Shown piece after piece: positions 61,620 through 64,000 of a DNA stretch of 64,000 nucleotides (the first letter of the stretch is position 1; each line of letters opens with the position of its first letter). The notes beneath the pieces are model-generated. The model made no database searches. It was not told the origin of the DNA and worked only from the letters and a program-made list of their open reading frames with translations. This stretch comes from Tranzscheliella williamsii (taxonomy: Eukaryota; Basidiomycota; Ustilaginomycetes; Ustilaginales; Ustilaginaceae). The stretch covers positions 62,001 through 126,000 of the forward strand of contig JALBYF010000020.1 of assembly GCA_023212725.1 (NCBI GenBank). The letters are read 5' to 3'. A program made the position numbers and the translations under genes.

Positions 61620-63848
61620 CTACTCTGAACGCTTTGCGGCGGCCTTGAGCAGGGGGCCGATTTCGGTGTTGTACCAGTCTGGGACGCCCTTGCCGATGTT
61701 TTTGGAGCCGTATTTGTAGACGCCGACTTTGTCGATGGAGCCGAGGTCGGGAATCGCGCCGGGGTGGTTGAGCGGGTTGGCCTCTGCGTCGGCCATGAGC
61801 TGTTCGTAGACACGGCCGTCCTTCCTGCCGAGGCTGGAGCCGAGCTCCCAGTCGAGCCAGCCGAAGCCGTCCGAGAGGCCGATGACCTGGGGGAGAATTT
61901 CGGCGACGAGGTCGCGGATGGCCTTTTCAAGCAGGATGACGGACTCGGGCGTTACGATTGCCTGGTGGTTGCTGTAGCCGGCGAGGCTGCGGCCGGTGCT
62001 GGCGGGGAGGACGAGCGGGGTGATATTGCGCGAGAGCGCGGTGAGGCCGTGGAGCGTGACCAGCTTAGAGAGCCAGGCACACTCCTTGTCGCCGAACCGC
62101 TCGCGGTCATCGCGGATGCCCTCGGCGAACCAAAGGTCGACAACAAATTCGGCGTGCGACTTGGCCACCTCGATGCACTCGAACGAGAGATCGCCGAACT
62201 TGCGGCCGTCCTTGACCTCGGCACGGAGGTCGACGACCAGCTGCGCAGCCCGAAGCGCCAGCGCAGCCGAATAGACCTCCGGCTTGTACCAGTCGCTCGC
62301 CTGCTTGGGCTGCGTAAATGGAATGGCGCCAGCCGTGCCAATCGCCTGCAAAAACGCCGAGGTAGCCGCGACCTTGCTCTTCGGGTTCTTGTCAAGCTCG
62401 CCGGATATCTTGAGCATTGCGCGTCCGACCTGCGATGCCAGCACGATGTTGTCGCCTTCGTATGTGACAGCGGGCGCCTGCTCGGGGAAGACACTAGTGA
62501 AGCCGGCGTAGGCCGAGAAACCGTGCCCACCGAGCGCCTGACGGCACTCCTCGATACCGTCCAGCGCCTGCTTGGTGCAGTAAGCCTTCAGCGAGGAACT
62601 GGCAACGTGGACATCGTACAGGAGCTCGGTGTTGCCTTCTTCGAGCTGCTGCGCCATGTCTTCGTAAAGCGTCCTCATGCGTCGCCCAGCAAGGACGTAG
62701 GCATACGCCTTGGCAAGCAGGGGCAACAGTCGACGGGCAGTAGACGGGTAGGACAGAACGGACCTCTCGACATCATTGATATCGGTAGAGGCCGGGTCAC
62801 GGAACTGCCGACGGACGAGAGCGTACCGCGTGGCAATGGTAACACCACGAGAAAGCATCCAGCCGGTGCGGTCGATCATCTGCGAACGAATAAAAATCAT
62901 ACCGCCGTAGCTGAGCTTGTCGCTCGGAGGCTTGACGTACTCGCCGCCCTTCTTCACGTGGGCGTGCTTGCTCAGCATGTGATCACGGGGGATCTTGAAT
63001 TTGTTGAAACGAGCCCAGCCATTGTCGAGGCCGCCAAAGGCGCCGTACGTCTTGGGTCCGATATCCCCGGCCACAATACCGTCGAGGAGCTGGCCGTTGT
63101 CCATGTTTCGCAATGCAGTGAAAAAGAGGTGCGGGCCGAGTCGCTTGCCTTTGATGATCAGCTGTGCCTGAACAACACCGTGGGTGGCTGTGGTACCCAG
63201 GCCTCCAGCCCACCACTTGGTGGATGTGAGCGTAGGAGAGTGGAGGATGAAGCTGTCCGAAGCCTCGTCGTAGGTGGCGGTGGTCTCGAGCATCTGCACG
63301 TTGGTGCCGTGGCCGAGCTCGGTCTGCATGTAGCAGCCCATGATTTCGTGGTTCATGGCTTTGTTGCCCCAACGCTCGACCTGTTCGGCACTGCCCTGAC
63401 CGAAGATGACGGGCACAAACGCGACCCAGTGAATCGTGATCGGAGACTGGAGATCCAGGGTCAAGGCAGCCTCAATGATCTCGTGCGTGGTCCAATCGTG
63501 TTTCTCTGCAAGTTCGAGAAGCCGCCTGCAGGCGAAGTGGGACATGCGCATCTGCTGCTCTCGGTTCATGTGGATAATGCGCTTCTTCCAGTTACCGAAG
63601 ACTGGATCCTTGGCAAGCGTGTTCATCACCTTCTTTCGCGTGTCATTATCGATCCTTGAATCTCGCAGAACCTCCTCAATCTTTGTAGGGTCGAAGTCGG
63701 CCGCCGCTCGTGCGCTGGCGATGTCTTGTGAAGTGCGTGCAGCAACCTCCCCCATGGGAATGGGAAGCGTCACCTTAGCAGCCGGCCAGTCGCCAACGGC
63801 CTCACTCAGCGGAGCAAACGTAGTCGACTTGGGGTCTGGCGCCGACAT
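61620..63848 (-). CDS. Peroxisomal acyl-CoA oxidase
   Basis: 742 residues from ATG 63848 (MSAPDPKSTTF), the first ATG of the frame. Family features: GCYMQTELGHGTNVQ with the flavin-binding TELGHG, TSTKWWAGGLG, IFIRSQMIDRTG, and the FAD-adenine motif ALGGHGFSAYAG with the catalytic glutamate in VTYEGDN. The enzyme introduces the trans-2 double bond in acyl-CoA with release of hydrogen peroxide, the first step of peroxisomal beta-oxidation. The length is normal for the family. The C-terminus (AAKRSE) is not a PTS1, and the next frame after the stop gives none by readthrough. Some fungal oxidases are imported without PTS1 through Pex5 contacts or piggybacking, so this is noted but not disqualifying. 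Confidence 0.9.
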   Translation of the reverse strand: MSAPDPKSTTFAPLSEAVGDWPAAKVTLPIPMGEVAARTSQDIASARAAADFDPTKIEEVLRDSRIDNDTRKKVMNTLAKDPVFGNWKKRIIHMNREQQMRMSHFACRRLLELAEKHDWTTHEIIEAALTLDLQSPITIHWVAFVPVIFGQGSAEQVERWGNKAMNHEIMGCYMQTELGHGTNVQMLETTATYDEASDSFILHSPTLTSTKWWAGGLGTTATHGVVQAQLIIKGKRLGPHLFFTALRNMDNGQLLDGIVAGDIGPKTYGAFGGLDNGWARFNKFKIPRDHMLSKHAHVKKGGEYVKPPSDKLSYGGMIFIRSQMIDRTGWMLSRGVTIATRYALVRRQFRDPASTDINDVERSVLSYPSTARRLLPLLAKAYAYVLAGRRMRTLYEDMAQQLEEGNTELLYDVHVASSSLKAYCTKQALDGIEECRQALGGHGFSAYAGFTSVFPEQAPAVTYEGDNIVLASQVGRAMLKISGELDKNPKSKVAATSAFLQAIGTAGAIPFTQPKQASDWYKPEVYSAALALRAAQLVVDLRAEVKDGRKFGDLSFECIEVAKSHAEFVVDLWFAEGIRDDRERFGDKECAWLSKLVTLHGLTALSRNITPLVLPASTGRSLAGYSNHQAIVTPESVILLEKAIRDLVAEILPQVIGLSDGFGWLDWELGSSLGRKDGRVYEQLMADAEANPLNHPGAIPDLGSIDKVGVYKYGSKNIGKGVPDWYNTEIGPLLKAAAKRSE

Positions 63849-64000
63849 ATTGCTGAAGATTCTGTGATTCTCGAAGACAGACGCTGGAGACTGCAAAGAG
63901 ATGGGAGGTGATGGCCGAAAGCAAGGGTGATAGGGTCGACCTAAATATGAACCACGGTCGAACTGGACCCTGGGATCGGCGCATAATGCGGAGCGAAGCT

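Noticed and set aside
61764..63659. 631-codon open frame antisense to acyl-CoA oxidase, and similar long antisense frames (for example 32509-33534 and 49115-50665)
   Set aside because: GC-rich third positions on the real strand remove stop codons from the opposite frame. The antisense peptides have no motifs, and each lies wholly over a recognised gene.

Overview
This window looks like nuclear DNA of a compact, intron-poor basidiomycete, most likely a smut or smut-related yeast (Ustilaginomycotina). The reasons are a gene about every 2.3 kb, mostly single-exon reading frames, the few introns being 65-100 nt with GTRNGT donors and YAG acceptors, high GC with GC-rich third positions, and typical fungal families (SGF11, FEX fluoride exporter, SHPRH-like helicase, SCP-x thiolase, TAP-like hydrolase). 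I cannot name the species. No rRNA, convincing tRNA or CRISPR array was seen.

1-18 kb: an F-box/LRR protein; a small secreted or GPI-type serine-rich protein; a metaxin-like mitochondrial protein; a two-exon pterin-4a-carbinolamine dehydratase; a HEATR6-like HEAT-repeat protein; a 150-bp near-perfect palindrome; a DHA1-type MFS transporter; a second F-box/LRR protein; and a membrane-anchored TAP-like alpha/beta hydrolase. 18-36 kb: a four-exon nitronate monooxygenase whose third coding exon lies beyond a 1.5-kb intron that holds a same-strand DUF1275 membrane-protein gene; a 1,753-residue SNF2/RING helicase; a large unknown protein; a GNAT acetyltransferase; a FEX fluoride channel; and a Gfo/Idh/MocA oxidoreductase. 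36-48 kb: a candidate secreted effector, a foldback repeat element, SCP-x thiolase, a small secretory-pathway protein, a methyltransferase, alcohol dehydrogenase, a seven-TM protein, and a repeat-rich spacer with a decayed hAT-like transposase fragment. 48-64 kb: a cytochrome P450, a mitochondrial malonyl-CoA:ACP transacylase with an atypical nucleophile elbow, a DHA2 MFS transporter, SGF11, an arrestin-related adaptor with a PPxY motif, and acyl-CoA oxidase.

The genes are mostly unrelated housekeeping functions, not a biosynthetic cluster. Loose themes are lipid metabolism (thiolase, acyl-CoA oxidase, Mct1-type transacylase), mitochondria (metaxin, Mct1, possibly the dehydratase), membrane traffic and transport (two MFS, FEX, arrestin, DUF1275) and ubiquitin (two F-box proteins, the RING helicase, the SAGA DUB subunit).

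The most unusual signals are two. First, a recurrent strand-composition switch: GC-rich peaks go from G(+T)-rich to C(+A)-rich over a few hundred bases, always with the same polarity on the plus strand whatever the gene orientation, and crossing exons, introns and spacers. Second, the gene nested in the nitronate monooxygenase intron, with a strong internal acceptor that is in phase with the upstream NMO exon.
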